NCBI GenBank assembly: GCA_937125035.1 | Contig: CAKZLG010000179.1 | Coordinates: forward strand, 1 to 35,514 | Direction of reading: 5' to 3' | DNA from: an uncultured Maribacter sp. | Lineage (GTDB): Bacteria > Bacteroidota > Bacteroidia > Flavobacteriales > Flavobacteriaceae | Length of the DNA stretch: 35,514 nucleotides | Part shown: positions 8,231-16,731 of the stretch, in pieces | Layout: every line of letters begins with the position of its first letter | Numbering within the stretch: the first letter of the stretch is position 1 | The notes under the pieces: model-generated | What the model saw: only the letters and a program-made list of their open reading frames with translations | What the model was told of the DNA's origin: nothing | Databases searched by the model: none | Translations under genes and position numbers: made by a program

Positions 8231-10057
8231 ATGTCAGCAGTAACAGCACATGTGGATGATCATGCACACGATCATGGACATCATCATCACAAAGAAACGT
8301 TTGTAACAAAGTATATCTTTAGCCAAGATCATAAAATGATCGCAAAACAGTACCTTATACTGGGTGTTTTGATTATGGGTTTCATAGGTATTGCCATGTC
8401 CTTGCTTTTTAGGATGCAATTGGCTTGGCCAGGGGAATCTTTTTTGGTCTTTGATACATTTTTAGGTAAATGGGCACCAGATGGTGTCATGGATGCCGAT
8501 ATATATTTGGCCCTAGTGACCATGCACGGAACTATAATGGTGTTCTTCGTGCTAACAGCGGGTCTGAGCGGAACCTTCAGTAATTTACTCATCCCCTTGC
8601 AAATAGGGGCACGGGATATGGCATCCGGTTTTCTGAATATGGTGTCGTTCTGGTTGTTTTTCGTGGCCAGTGTGGTGATGATAGCCTCCATCTTTGTGGA
8701 AGCGGGCCCTGCGGCCGCCGGATGGACCATCTATCCCCCATTGAGCGCACTTCCAATGGCACAGCCAGGTTCTGGGATGGGAATGACCTTATGGTTGGTT
8801 TCCATGACCATTTTCATAGCATCATCACTGTTGGGTTCCTTGAATTATATAGTTACCGTATTGAACCTGCGCACCAAGGGCATGTCCATGACAAGATTGC
8901 CTTTGACCATATGGGCCTTCTTTGTAACGGCCATCATTGGTGTCATCTCTTTTCCGGTCCTTTTGTCCGCAGGTCTATTATTGTTAATGGATAGGAGTTT
9001 TGGAACTTCATTTTTCCTTTCAGACATTTTCATACAGGGTGAGGTGCTACATTATCAAGGCGGTTCTCCGGTGTTGTATGAGCACTTGTTCTGGTTTTTA
9101 GGACACCCCGAGGTATATATTGTTTTATTGCCCGCTTTGGGAATTACCTCAGAGGTCATGTCCACGAACGCTAGAAAGCCCATTTTTGGATATAGGGCCA
9201 TGGTGGCCTCCATATTGGCCATTGCCTTTCTTTCAACCATCGTTTGGGGCCACCATATGTTCATCTCGGGTATGAACCCGTTCTTGGGCTCGGTCTTTAC
9301 CTTTACTACCTTGTTGATCGCCATACCCTCTGCGGTTAAGGCCTTCAACTATATCACCACCTTATGGAAAGGAAACTTACAATTGAATCCTGCCATGTTG
9401 TTTTCCATTGGCTTGGTCTCCACGTTTATCACGGGGGGTCTAACAGGGATCATCTTAGGGGACAGTACGTTGGACATCAATGTGCACGATACCTATTTCG
9501 TAGTGGCCCACTTCCATTTGGTCATGGGTATATCCGCGCTTTACGGACTGTTTGCCGGGGTTTACCACTGGTTCCCCAAGATGTTTGAGGGTAGGATGTT
9601 GAACAAGAACTTAGGTTACGTGCATTTCTGGATCACCGCCGTTTGTGCTTATGGGGTCTTCTTCCCTATGCACTTTGTGGGTATGGCAGGGGTGCCAAGG
9701 AGGTATTATGAAAATACGGCCTTCCCTATGTTTGACGAACTTACGGATGTACAGGTATTGATGACGGTTTTTGCCTTGGTCGCTGGTGCTGCACAATTGA
9801 TTTTCGTGGCCAATTTCATATACAGTATGTTCTACGGCAAAATAGGGCCAAAGAACCCATGGAAGTCCAACACGTTGGAATGGACCACGGAATTAAAGCA
9901 CATTCATGGCAATTGGGATGGTCCCATTCCAGAGGTACATCGTTGGGCCTATGATTACAGTAAAGTGGATGCCGATGGGGAGTACATTATACCTGGCCAG
10001 GATTTTGTGCCGCAGACAGTGCCCCTTCAACAAGATGAAGAGGAGCTCAACCATTAA
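8231..10057 (+). CDS. coxA: Cytochrome c oxidase subunit I (A1-type haem-copper oxidase)
   Basis: This is the catalytic subunit that reduces O2 at the haem a3-CuB centre and pumps protons. The 608-residue protein has about twelve helices and all metal ligands: His99 (haem a, in MHGTIMVFF), His292 with Tyr296 (GHPEVY, CuB and the cross-linked Tyr), His341-His342 (HHMFISGMNP, CuB), His427 (haem a3) and His429 (haem a, in VAHFH). Glu294 in the GHPEV motif places it in the A1 class. The D-pathway Asp is plausible in GARDMASGFLN. The cytoplasmic N-terminus carries eight histidines in residues 7-20, including four in a row. The gene starts 48 bp after coxB in a very A-rich gap and is the last gene of the operon before a strong terminator. 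Confidence 0.97.
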   Translation: MSAVTAHVDDHAHDHGHHHHKETFVTKYIFSQDHKMIAKQYLILGVLIMGFIGIAMSLLFRMQLAWPGESFLVFDTFLGKWAPDGVMDADIYLALVTMHGTIMVFFVLTAGLSGTFSNLLIPLQIGARDMASGFLNMVSFWLFFVASVVMIASIFVEAGPAAAGWTIYPPLSALPMAQPGSGMGMTLWLVSMTIFIASSLLGSLNYIVTVLNLRTKGMSMTRLPLTIWAFFVTAIIGVISFPVLLSAGLLLLMDRSFGTSFFLSDIFIQGEVLHYQGGSPVLYEHLFWFLGHPEVYIVLLPALGITSEVMSTNARKPIFGYRAMVASILAIAFLSTIVWGHHMFISGMNPFLGSVFTFTTLLIAIPSAVKAFNYITTLWKGNLQLNPAMLFSIGLVSTFITGGLTGIILGDSTLDINVHDTYFVVAHFHLVMGISALYGLFAGVYHWFPKMFEGRMLNKNLGYVHFWITAVCAYGVFFPMHFVGMAGVPRRYYENTAFPMFDELTDVQVLMTVFALVAGAAQLIFVANFIYSMFYGKIGPKNPWKSNTLEWTTELKHIHGNWDGPIPEVHRWAYDYSKVDADGEYIIPGQDFVPQTVPLQQDEEELNH

Positions 10058-10076
10058 GGTTAAACGAATTTTTAAT

Positions 10077-10109
10077 AATGCCCAACAAGACACGTTGGGC
10101 ATTTTTTTT
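10077..10109 (+). terminator. Rho-independent terminator after the act-cox operon
   Basis: A perfect stem of GCCCAAC (10080-10086) and GTTGGGC (10094-10100) with a 7-nt loop is extended by three A/T pairs and followed by eight T residues. It lies 20 bp after the coxA stop and closes the respiratory operon. Confidence 0.9.
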
Positions 10110-10192
10110 GTTAAAAGGTTTTTAATATAAATTGGGGATTTCAAGTTTCATTTAAAAATGAATACCTTCCCAATAAATTTAAAGGTGAACAC

Positions 10193-11020
10193 ATGAAAAA
10201 CACCATTTGCGCCCTCTGTCTTTGTCTTTTTGTACTTCAATTGCACGCACAGCGTAAACCTAGGATAAAGGGCAATAGGAATGTCTCAGAAGTTCGTGTG
10301 GACCTACCACCGTTCAATGCGGTGCTCTTGGAGGATGACCTGGAAATCAACTTGGAAAAGGGCACCAATGAAGGGTACGTCATAGAGGCGGATGATAATC
10401 TTTTTGATGTGCTGAAGTTGGAGGTTGTGGATAGTACCTTGCAAATATCTTCGTTCTATAAGATAACCTCCAAAAAAAAACTGAACATCACCATATATTA
10501 CAATTACCTTGAGGGCATAGAAATGCGGGCAGGTGAAATGTCCATGCAAGATGTCATTTCAACCCCCCAGTTGTACGTAAGGACATTTGGTACCGCCAGG
10601 CTGGAGTTGAATGCCACAGCGGACCTGATCAACATCAATATGGAAGACATCAGTTCTGGCGATTTCAATGTGGCCAGTGATTCATTGACACTTACCTTAA
10701 AGGATAGAATAGATGTGAAGGTCTACGCAACAGGGGCTTCACAAGACCTCTATATGTATGAAAATGCCTCGGCAAAATTGGAGGGTACCACGGGGTTTCT
10801 AATGGCCAAATTGTATGGCGACAGCAATCTCAAAGCAGAGCTGATGGAAGCCCAGCGGGCGGTATTGATTGCAGAGGATTCCCCCAATGTACGAATGCAG
10901 GTGTTGAATGAATTTGAACTGAGCAGTAGGGGAGCTTCCAAAACCAGTCTTTACGGTAACCCAAAGATCACCATTTTGGATTTTTTGGATACCTCCCAAT
11001 TGCATAAGGAAAACAACTAA
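10193..11020 (+). CDS. Secreted DUF2807-type (GIN domain) protein of unknown function
   Basis: The 275-residue product starts with a cleavable signal peptide (residues 1-19, ending LHA before Gln20) and therefore leaves the cytoplasm. After it comes a repetitive beta-strand pattern of alternating hydrophobic residues with motifs such as PPFNAVLLEDDLEINL and ISSGDFNVASDSLTLTL. This fits the DUF2807/GIN-domain beta-helix family, often labelled putative autotransporter adhesin head domain, common in Bacteroidota and without a proven job. I see no T9SS C-terminal sorting domain. The ATG is preceded by AAAGGTGAA, a plausible ribosome site. The gene stands alone between the act-cox terminator and a convergent acyl-CoA oxidase gene, and its stop codon overlaps that gene's stop. 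Confidence 0.8.
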   Translation: MKNTICALCLCLFVLQLHAQRKPRIKGNRNVSEVRVDLPPFNAVLLEDDLEINLEKGTNEGYVIEADDNLFDVLKLEVVDSTLQISSFYKITSKKKLNITIYYNYLEGIEMRAGEMSMQDVISTPQLYVRTFGTARLELNATADLININMEDISSGDFNVASDSLTLTLKDRIDVKVYATGASQDLYMYENASAKLEGTTGFLMAKLYGDSNLKAELMEAQRAVLIAEDSPNVRMQVLNEFELSSRGASKTSLYGNPKITILDFLDTSQLHKENN

Positions 11021-13281
11021 TCCGCAATGGGCGCTGTCATTAAATGTTCCGGTATGCCAAAGCCATCCACTAAGACCCCAATATGGGGCCGAAGTTCAGA
11101 GCAAAGCCGTTCCACCCTTTGTCTAATGGCCTTTGATTTGGTACTGCCCAAGTAGCCTTGTTCCAAATACCACTCGGCATCTTTCCTCATTTCATAGAGG
11201 GCGTAGAGGGTGCCCAATTTTTCAAAAAGGGCCCTGTGCTCTTCGCTCTCTATTTTCTCATAGAAGTCCGTGTAAGCTTCATAGGCCAGGCCAACACTAT
11301 AGGCTTTTCCCAAAGCCAATAAATGACTCTGTACCTTTAAGAAGGCTTGGTAAGAGGGAATCCCTTTCTTAATGTAGTTTCGTATGCGCATGGCCAAGGT
11401 ATAGGTAAGCCTGCTCGTCCTATAGTCAAAAGCATGGTGGTGGAACTTGGGGTTGTACAGGTGTTCTGGGTCTACTTTGTTGGCATAGACCGGATTGATC
11501 GTGGCCAATTTGTCACTTAATTGTTTGCCGAGCAATTTCAGCACAGAGGAGAATCCGGCGCTGTTGAATTCTGCTTTAAAATCAGACAAGACCCCTTTGG
11601 CCGCCAATTGCAGCAGCACGGTATTGTCTCCTTCAAAAGTGGTGAAGATATCCACGTCCCCTTTAAGGTCGGCGATGCGGTTCTCTATCAAATAGCCTTT
11701 ACCTCCACAGGCCTCCCTACATTCTTGTATTGCCGTGTTGGCGTACCATGTTATGATGGATTTTAACCCCGCCACTTGGGTCTCCACCTGTCGTTTATCG
11801 GGCTGTTCATCGTCGCAGTACGCCTCCATCATTTTATCCAAGGCCACCTGGTACACATAGGCACTGGCCACCAAGGGGGTGAGCCGTAGCTGATGGGTGG
11901 GGTAATCCATAAGCAGGTCCTCCTGTATTTTGATGCTGTCATTGAACTGCCTGCGTTTCAACGCATGTTTTACCGCTACGGCCAAGGCCATTTTTGCACC
12001 GCCGAGGCCTGCCCTGGCCACACATATTCTACCGCCTACCAAGGTGCCCAGCATGGTGAAGAACCGCTTGTTGGGGTTTTCTATATCCGATGCATATTGA
12101 CCATCTGCCGTAATACGACCGTATTTGTTCAAAAGATTGGCTCTGGGCACCCGTACTTGGTTGAACCAGATTTTGCCATTGTCCACGCCATTGAGTCCTA
12201 ATTTGTAGCCATTGTCCTCCACACGTACGCCGGGTAGGAGCTGATGGTCTTCATTTCGGAGAGGAACCAGAATGGCATGTACTCCCTCATTTTTTCCGTT
12301 GACGATCAACTGGGCAAAAACCGATGCCATGGTAGCATGCAGGGCGTTCCCAATGTACTCTTTATTGTCGTCCTTGCCTGGGGTGTGGATGACAAGGGTG
12401 TCCGTTTCCTTGTCATAGGTGGCGGTGGTGTTGATGCCCCTTACATTGGATCCATGCCCGGTTTCCGTCATGGCAAAGCAACCTAGCAGTTCGGCGGAAC
12501 CCGCCTTGGTGAGATAGTCGTCATGGTGCTGTTTTGTGCCCAGTTTTTGTATACTACCGCCAAAAAGACCAAATTGCACCCCAAATTTTATGGTAAGGCT
12601 CCCATCTACGTACATCATATTTTCAAATATGGTAGCGTAGCCTTCCATATTGCCCGTGCCCCCGTAAGCTTCCGGATAGGCCATGGCTCCATAGCCGTGG
12701 GCGGCAAGGTGTTTTACTTGTTCCAACACCCGCGCCCTGAAATCCTCTTTGTTACGTTGTATTTTCCATTGGAATAGGGGGTGGTTTACAAATTTCCTGA
12801 AATCATCCACCACCGTTGCATGTTTGCCCTTGAGAAGGGCATCTAGATCCTGGGCCTTATATTGATCGGAGCTCACCTCGTGCACCACCGCCACATCAAA
12901 GAGGTGGTTGTAGTGGTTGGGCTGTATGCCCAAATTGATTTCTATGTGTTTCAGCTGGGCGTTAAAAGGCTGATCTCCATAATAGGCATTCCCCAAATTT
13001 TGACTCAAGCTGCTCAAAGGGTAGGTATGGCTCTCCACCAATTTTATGCCGGAGGTGGCAATGAGCCTGCGCCAGTGTTTGAATTCATTGTCCGTTGGCG
13101 GTGTTTTGGGATGGAGCCAGGAAAGTAAGGTTTTCCGTTCCGTATCCAATAGGGTAGTGTCATGCCCAATGGCGCTCTCCACAACGTTTCTTTCCGAGGT
13201 GGACAAAAGGTCATCGGACCAAATAACATAAAAAAACGGGATATACTGTAATAATCCGGGGGTGTAGCTGTTCTTTTCCAT
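11017..13281 (-). CDS. Acyl-CoA oxidase / acyl-CoA dehydrogenase family flavoprotein
   Basis: The 754-residue protein is much longer than ordinary acyl-CoA dehydrogenases (about 380) and matches the peroxisomal acyl-CoA oxidase (ACOX) layout: an alpha-helical N-terminal part, the FAD/acyl-CoA middle domain with CFAMTETGHGSNV (residues 268-280), and a C-terminal helical half containing ACGGKGY and TTFEGDNTVL. Glu550 in the last motif aligns with the catalytic base of ACOX enzymes. It should oxidise an acyl-CoA to the 2-enoyl-CoA. Whether electrons go to O2 or to an electron-transfer flavoprotein cannot be told from sequence. It is a single minus-strand gene that shares an intergenic region of 95 bp with the divergent ruvB, and its 3' end overlaps the stop of the DUF2807 gene by 4 nt. 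The ATG at 13281 is the first in frame. Confidence 0.87.
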   Translation of the reverse strand: MEKNSYTPGLLQYIPFFYVIWSDDLLSTSERNVVESAIGHDTTLLDTERKTLLSWLHPKTPPTDNEFKHWRRLIATSGIKLVESHTYPLSSLSQNLGNAYYGDQPFNAQLKHIEINLGIQPNHYNHLFDVAVVHEVSSDQYKAQDLDALLKGKHATVVDDFRKFVNHPLFQWKIQRNKEDFRARVLEQVKHLAAHGYGAMAYPEAYGGTGNMEGYATIFENMMYVDGSLTIKFGVQFGLFGGSIQKLGTKQHHDDYLTKAGSAELLGCFAMTETGHGSNVRGINTTATYDKETDTLVIHTPGKDDNKEYIGNALHATMASVFAQLIVNGKNEGVHAILVPLRNEDHQLLPGVRVEDNGYKLGLNGVDNGKIWFNQVRVPRANLLNKYGRITADGQYASDIENPNKRFFTMLGTLVGGRICVARAGLGGAKMALAVAVKHALKRRQFNDSIKIQEDLLMDYPTHQLRLTPLVASAYVYQVALDKMMEAYCDDEQPDKRQVETQVAGLKSIITWYANTAIQECREACGGKGYLIENRIADLKGDVDIFTTFEGDNTVLLQLAAKGVLSDFKAEFNSAGFSSVLKLLGKQLSDKLATINPVYANKVDPEHLYNPKFHHHAFDYRTSRLTYTLAMRIRNYIKKGIPSYQAFLKVQSHLLALGKAYSVGLAYEAYTDFYEKIESEEHRALFEKLGTLYALYEMRKDAEWYLEQGYLGSTKSKAIRQRVERLCSELRPHIGVLVDGFGIPEHLMTAPIAD

Positions 13282-13361
13282 ATGTTAAAAATACAATTTA
13301 TACCGCAGAAGAGTTTCATAAATAGAGCAGGTGCAACGAAATAAATTAATCCTTCTTTACC

Positions 13362-13369
13362 TATCTTTG
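13362..13369 (+). promoter_or_regulatory. Possible -7 box of the ruvB promoter
   Basis: TATCTTTG matches the flavobacterial -7 consensus TAnnTTTG exactly. No TTG is seen at the right distance upstream. The box ends 7 bp before the ruvB ATG, so the transcript would be almost leaderless. Confidence 0.45.
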
Positions 13370-13376
13370 TTGGGAT

Positions 13377-14399
13377 ATGAACGAATACTTAGATCCAACG
13401 GGAGAACAGTTTTCAGATGCGGAAATGGATATTGAACGCGCATTGCGGCCCATTTCCTTTGATGATTTCACAGGTCAGGAACAGGTCTTGGAGAACCTAA
13501 AGGTCTTTGTACAGGCGGCCAACCAAAGGGGCGAGGCCTTGGACCATACCCTTTTCCATGGTCCTCCGGGATTGGGCAAGACCACTTTGGCCCATATTTT
13601 GGCCAACGAGCTGGCCGTGGGCATCAAGATGACTTCCGGCCCCGTATTGGACAAGCCTGGGGACTTGGCCGGATTACTGACCAACTTAGATGAACGGGAT
13701 GTACTCTTCATAGATGAGATACACCGGTTGAGCCCTGTAGTGGAGGAATACCTGTACTCTGCCATGGAGGATTATAAAATAGATATTATGATTGAAACGG
13801 GCCCCAATGCCCGTTCCGTACAGATCAATCTCAACCCGTTTACCTTGATTGGGGCCACTACGCGTTCAGGGTTGTTGACCGCCCCCATGAGGGCCCGCTT
13901 TGGTATACAGAGCAGATTGCAATATTATTCCACAGAACTGCTGTCCACCATTGTGGAGCGCAGTGCTGAAATCCTCAACGTGCCCATTTCCCAAGAGGCC
14001 GCAATAGAAATTGCAGGTCGCAGTAGGGGAACCCCCAGAATCTGTAATGCGCTCTTGCGCAGGGTACGGGATTTCGCCCAGATCAAAGGAAATGGTAAGA
14101 TCGATATGGAAATCTCCAAGTTCGGCCTTAAGGCCCTGAACGTGGACGCCCATGGCTTGGACGAAATGGACAATAAGATCTTAACCACCATCATTGACAA
14201 GTTCAAGGGGGGTCCGGTGGGCATCACCACTTTGGCAACGGCCGTTTCTGAGAGTGCGGAGACCATAGAGGAGGTCTATGAACCTTTTCTAATACAACAG
14301 GGCTTCATTATGCGTACCCCAAGGGGGCGAGAGGTCACAGAGCATGCCTATAAGCATTTGGGTAGGATCAAAGGGAACGTACAAGGGGGGTTATTTTGA
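13377..14399 (+). CDS. ruvB: RuvB, Holliday junction branch-migration ATPase
   Basis: RuvB is the hexameric AAA+ motor that, with RuvA, drives branch migration at Holliday junctions during recombination repair. The 340-residue product has normal length. It shows Walker [10 protein letters not shown] (residues 62-70), Walker B with DEIH at 113-116, sensor 1 GATTRSG, the arginine-finger region APMRARFG, sensor 2 ([14 protein letters not shown]) and the C-terminal winged helix ([16 protein letters not shown]). The gene is the first of a tight trio: its TGA stop overlaps the TTG start of the P450 gene by 3 nt. The partner gene ruvA is about 8 kb downstream in another operon, so ruvA and ruvB are not co-transcribed here. 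Confidence 0.98.
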   Translation: MNEYLDPTGEQFSDAEMDIERALRPISFDDFTGQEQVLENLKVFVQAANQRGEALDHTLFHGPPGLGKTTLAHILANELAVGIKMTSGPVLDKPGDLAGLLTNLDERDVLFIDEIHRLSPVVEEYLYSAMEDYKIDIMIETGPNARSVQINLNPFTLIGATTRSGLLTAPMRARFGIQSRLQYYSTELLSTIVERSAEILNVPISQEAAIEIAGRSRGTPRICNALLRRVRDFAQIKGNGKIDMEISKFGLKALNVDAHGLDEMDNKILTTIIDKFKGGPVGITTLATAVSESAETIEEVYEPFLIQQGFIMRTPRGREVTEHAYKHLGRIKGNVQGGLF

Positions 14400-15724
14400 G
14401 CAAAATTCTTCCCATAGTATCCAGATACCACGTTTTTAAGCATAGGAAACAGATTCTTAAAAACCCTATTCCCTTTCACCATGATAATTTCAATAGGCTG
14501 GGCGATATCTTCAAGGTACAAGTGGGCCTTGGTAAGGAGATCGTGTTCACCCGGCACGCGGGCTTCATCAAGCAGGTATTACAGAAAGAACATCGTAAAT
14601 ACCAAAAATCGGCCTTGCAGACCGTTGACCTTGCCAAATATATAGGTCACGGCATCCTTACGGCCAATGGAGACCACTGGAAAACACATAGGCGCATGGT
14701 GCAGCCCGCTTTCCATAGGCAAAAGCTCCAAGCCCTGTTGCGGACCATGCACGGTGCCATTGCCCATGAAATAGATCACATACGGCCCAACGAGCTACAA
14801 GATGTATATCCCTTAATGGGGGACCTGGCCTTTCAAGTGGTGGCAAAATCCCTGTTCAGTAGGGACGATATTCAAAAGGAAATGGGGGAACTGAAGGACA
14901 TTACGGAGGCCAACCAGCGCATGTTGATCAAGGAAATGCGCCAGCCCTATCTCAATTGGTGGTACCGCCTATCTGGCAAGATAGGACACCATCTACAACG
15001 GTCACAACGGGCCCGTGACCTCCTCACACAGATCATTGAACAGCGGAGGGCCGGGAATAAGGAATATGATGATTTATTGGACATGCTCCTAAAGGCGACC
15101 TATGAAGACGGCTCTTCCATGTCCCAAAAACAGTTGTTGGATGAAGTGCTCATTCTCTTTACCGCCGGTTTCGAGACGACCGCCAATGCCTTGAGTTTTA
15201 CCCTATATCTCTTGGCAAAGCACCCCACGGCACAGGAAAAGGCCTACCAAGAAGTGCTGCAGGCCAAGGTGAAGGACGGCTTCTCCATGGAAACTTTGGG
15301 GCAGCTCAACTATGTGAAACAGTGTATTGAGGAAAGCCTGCGCATGTACCCGCCCGCTTATTACATAGACCGGGAGTGTATCGCTGATGATGAAATAGAA
15401 GGCTATGCAATCCCCAAAAAGACCATGCTCCTCTTGGCGATCTATGAGCTGCACCGTGATGGACAATTTTGGGAAAAACCCAATCATTTTGTCCCCGAAC
15501 GTTTTGAGACTGCGAATAAGCGCGACCTATCTGATTTTTACTTTCCCTTTGGTGCTGGGCCCAGAATGTGTGTGGGCAATAATTTCGCCATGCAGGAGAT
15601 GGTGATGGCCTTGGCCTGTATCCTGCAAAAGTACAAAGTACGCTATACCGGAGAGGAAGTACGGCTAAATCCGCTGATTTCCTTAAAACCGGAACGTGTG
15701 GACCTTTATTTTGATGCCAGATGA
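14396..15724 (+). CDS. Cytochrome P450
   Basis: This 442-residue soluble haem-thiolate monooxygenase has all core motifs: the oxygen-activation helix AGFETT (residues 257-262), the ExxR pair Glu313-Arg316 (ESLRMYPP), and the haem loop [14 protein letters not shown] with Cys392 as the fifth iron ligand. No membrane anchor is visible. The only start that keeps the normal N-terminal region is TTG 14396, which overlaps the ruvB stop as TTGA and is preceded by an AAGGGGGG ribosome site at about 14383. The stop overlaps the queG start as ATGA. Substrate is unknown; fatty acids, terpenoids or carotenoids are possible from the family. No ferredoxin or ferredoxin reductase partner is encoded beside it. 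Confidence 0.93.
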   Translation: MSKILPIVSRYHVFKHRKQILKNPIPFHHDNFNRLGDIFKVQVGLGKEIVFTRHAGFIKQVLQKEHRKYQKSALQTVDLAKYIGHGILTANGDHWKTHRRMVQPAFHRQKLQALLRTMHGAIAHEIDHIRPNELQDVYPLMGDLAFQVVAKSLFSRDDIQKEMGELKDITEANQRMLIKEMRQPYLNWWYRLSGKIGHHLQRSQRARDLLTQIIEQRRAGNKEYDDLLDMLLKATYEDGSSMSQKQLLDEVLILFTAGFETTANALSFTLYLLAKHPTAQEKAYQEVLQAKVKDGFSMETLGQLNYVKQCIEESLRMYPPAYYIDRECIADDEIEGYAIPKKTMLLLAIYELHRDGQFWEKPNHFVPERFETANKRDLSDFYFPFGAGPRMCVGNNFAMQEMVMALACILQKYKVRYTGEEVRLNPLISLKPERVDLYFDAR

Positions 15725-16641
15725 ACAAGGCCCATTATACACAGATGATCAAGGCCGAAGCCAAACGCCTCGGTTTTCTTTCCTGCGGCATTTCAAAGGC
15801 GGAATTTTTAGAAGAGGAAGCTCCCCGGTTGGAAAATTGGCTCAATAACAACAATCACGGGGAAATGGCCTATATGGCCAACCATTTTGATAAGCGTTTG
15901 GATCCCACGAAATTGGTGGAAGGCTCCAAGTCCGTAATTTCCCTGTTATTGAATTACTTTCCAAAAGAACAACAACGAGAGGATACCTACAAAATCTCCA
16001 AATATGCCTACGGTAGGGATTATCACTTTGTAATTAAAGACAAGCTAAAGGAACTCCTGCACTTTATGCAAGAGGAAATTGGGGAAGTACACGGCAGGGC
16101 CTTTGTGGACTCTGCCCCGGTGTTGGACAAAGCTTGGGCGGCAAAGAGCGGTTTGGGCTGGATCGGAAAGCACAGCAATCTATTGACTCAAAAAGTGGGA
16201 TCGTTTTATTTTATCGCCGAACTCATTGTTGATCTGGAGCTAGATTATGACGCCCCTGTAACGGATCATTGCGGCAGCTGTACCGCCTGTTTGGATGCCT
16301 GCCCCACAGAAGCGATCGTGGCGCCGTATGTGGTAGATGGGAGCAAGTGTATTTCCTATTTTACCATTGAGCTCAAAAAGGAGATCCCCAATGAGTTTCA
16401 AGGTAATTTTGAAGATTGGATGTTTGGCTGTGACATTTGTCAGGACGTATGTCCGTGGAACCGGTTTTCAACATCGCACAATGAACCCCTGTTCAATCCC
16501 CATCCAGAACTGTTGTCCATGTCCAAAAAGGATTGGGAGGAAATCACTTCAAACGTTTTCGGTGAAATTTTTGCGAAATCCGCAGTAAAACGCACAAAAT
16601 TTTCGGGATTAAAACGTAATATTGAATTCCTTAAAAAATAA
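15721..16641 (+). CDS. queG: QueG, epoxyqueuosine reductase
   Basis: QueG carries out the last step of queuosine synthesis, reducing epoxyqueuosine to queuosine at the wobble base of tRNAs, using cobalamin and two 4Fe-4S clusters. The 306-residue product has the catalytic Asp130 in the motif [20 protein letters not shown] in the cobalamin region, the first cluster motif at Cys184, 187, 190 and 194 ([11 protein letters not shown]), and the second set at Cys210, 237, 240 and 244 ([11 protein letters not shown]). It lacks the C-terminal HEAT-like domain seen in longer QueG proteins, as is usual in this phylum. The ATG overlaps the P450 stop by 4 nt. A 9-bp hairpin covers its stop codon. Confidence 0.96.
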   Translation: MNKAHYTQMIKAEAKRLGFLSCGISKAEFLEEEAPRLENWLNNNNHGEMAYMANHFDKRLDPTKLVEGSKSVISLLLNYFPKEQQREDTYKISKYAYGRDYHFVIKDKLKELLHFMQEEIGEVHGRAFVDSAPVLDKAWAAKSGLGWIGKHSNLLTQKVGSFYFIAELIVDLELDYDAPVTDHCGSCTACLDACPTEAIVAPYVVDGSKCISYFTIELKKEIPNEFQGNFEDWMFGCDICQDVCPWNRFSTSHNEPLFNPHPELLSMSKKDWEEITSNVFGEIFAKSAVKRTKFSGLKRNIEFLKK

Positions 16642-16647
16642 GGAATT
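16625..16647 (+). repeat. Perfect AT-rich inverted repeat over the queG stop codon
   Basis: AATTCCTTA (16625-16633) and TAAGGAATT (16639-16647) form a 9-bp stem with an AAAAA loop. The queG TAA stop is inside the right arm. No T run follows, so it is not a standard terminator; it could protect the mRNA end or be incidental to the lysine-rich tail. Confidence 0.5.
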
Positions 16648-16731
16648 GCAAATACCAAGAGGCCGAACGGCACCACCTAAAATTTAAAATGAAACCATCA
16701 TGTGCCCTGGCACGGGCCATGACCATATCGT

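Noticed and set aside
16689-16731. Possible leader peptide starting at ATG 16689 before the sucrose phosphorylase
   Set aside because: It runs into the next gene out of frame, has no regulatory amino-acid run and no terminator-like hairpin; nothing supports attenuation.
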